From: Bosea sp. OAE506
GTDB taxonomy: Bacteria > Pseudomonadota > Alphaproteobacteria > Rhizobiales > Beijerinckiaceae
Assembly: GCF_040546595.1 (NCBI RefSeq)
Contig: NZ_JBEPOB010000001.1
Span: forward strand, 875,501-939,500
Direction: 5' to 3'
DNA: 64,000 nucleotides
The position numbers were made by a program, and so were the translations under genes. Positions 63,818 through 64,000 of this stretch are shown piece by piece. Position 1 is the first letter of the stretch, and the number at the start of each line of letters is the position of its first letter. Under the pieces are notes generated by a model that searched no databases, was not told the DNA's origin, and was given only the letters and a program-made list of their open reading frames with translations.

Positions 63818-64000
63818 ATGTTGAAGAAAGTCCCCAACCCGATCGACCGCCATGTCGGCAGTCGCGTGCGGATGCAGCGCATGCTCGCGGGCGTTAGCCA
63901 GGAAAAGCTCGGCGATGCGCTGGGGCTGACCTTCCAGCAGGTCCAGAAGTACGAGAAGGGTTCGAACCGGATCAGCGCCAGCCGGCTCCAGCAGATCGCC
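63818..64000 (+). CDS. XRE-family regulator, PraR/PhrR-like, 5' part
   Basis: Cut off by the window edge; 61 codons are seen. MLKKVPNPIDRHVGSRVRMQRMLAGVSQEKLGDALGLTFQQVQKYEKGSNRISASRLQQIA is a full XRE helix-turn-helix, nearly identical in pattern to the PraR/PhrR regulators of rhizobia (acid-stress and biofilm genes). It follows lnt by 123 bp, an arrangement typically succeeded by metK and trmB. A possible -35 TTGACT lies at 63755-63760, without a clear -10 partner. Confidence 0.9.
   Translation, partial: MLKKVPNPIDRHVGSRVRMQRMLAGVSQEKLGDALGLTFQQVQKYEKGSNRISASRLQQIA

Noticed and set aside
1..64000. CRISPR arrays, insertion sequences, prophage genes
   Set aside because: No regularly spaced identical repeats, no transposase or integrase motifs, and no phage structural genes were seen on either strand.

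Overview
The window is about 66% GC and densely coded. Its gene neighbourhoods point to an alphaproteobacterium of the Hyphomicrobiales (Rhizobiales): gcrA with a GANTC-rich upstream region, hemA of the C4 (5-aminolevulinate synthase) type, the long alphaproteobacterial dCTP deaminase, argD-argF-hslO, hslV..hslU, the miaB-phoH-ybeY-corC-lnt-XRE string, an EcfG-type promoter and a FixK/FNR-type box. A Bosea-like organism would fit, but the genus is a guess from memory of gene order, not something computed. The window reads as ordinary chromosome: there is no rRNA, prophage, insertion sequence, plasmid gene or CRISPR array, and one tRNA (Gly-CCC).

Layout. 1-2.9 kb: end of ubiE and ubiB (ubiquinone synthesis), then a VOC/DUF1579 gene pair on the minus strand. 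3-9.9 kb: amn (AMP nucleosidase), an aldo/keto reductase, a divergent pair of universal-stress units around one FNR/FixK box, and typA. 10-17.3 kb: an orphan TAXI substrate-binding protein, trpF-trpB (no trpA beside them), a family 2 glycosyltransferase with an extra N-terminal domain, a SCO protein, and a two-gene stress unit behind a GGAAC-N17-CGTT promoter. 17.4-26.5 kb: acyl-CoA ligase, tRNA-Gly, dcd, apaG-argE, a HAD hydrolase, and argD-argF-hslO with a strong promoter and a leader that can encode an arginine-rich 15-residue peptide. 26.5-34.6 kb: gcrA, a general amino-acid ABC transporter lacking its ATPase gene (aapJ, aapQ, aapM), guaC, a DMT exporter and an AbrB-type membrane protein.

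34.6-43.6 kb is a surface-polysaccharide cluster in mixed orientation: GT4, GT2, a Wzc-like chain-length/co-polymerase protein whose nucleotide-binding motifs are all degenerate, a Tat-exported GH10 glycanase, a Wzx-type flippase, a DUF6492 protein and a WecG/TagA/CpsF transferase. No initiating transferase or Wzy polymerase is present.

43.9-64 kb is core housekeeping, almost all on the plus strand: an SDR oxidoreductase and an M20 amidohydrolase, hemA, the hslV-DUF2157-GNAT-hslU operon, a ParDE pair, murJ-trpS, a universal stress protein, a NifU-like scaffold, tsaB, rimI (broken by one extra G in a G-run), a PlsC acyltransferase, miaB, and the tightly overlapped phoH-ybeY-corC-lnt, ending inside a PraR-like XRE regulator.

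A family of short palindromic repeats (cores such as ATGCTCGGG/CCCGAGCAT and ATGGTCGGG/CCCGACCAT) is scattered between genes at 0.14, 1.8, 1.9, 4.5, 29.7 and 55.6 kb. The observations most worth following are the argD leader, the GANTC cluster before gcrA, the shared FNR box, the EcfG-type stress promoter, and the polysaccharide cluster with its pseudo-kinase.
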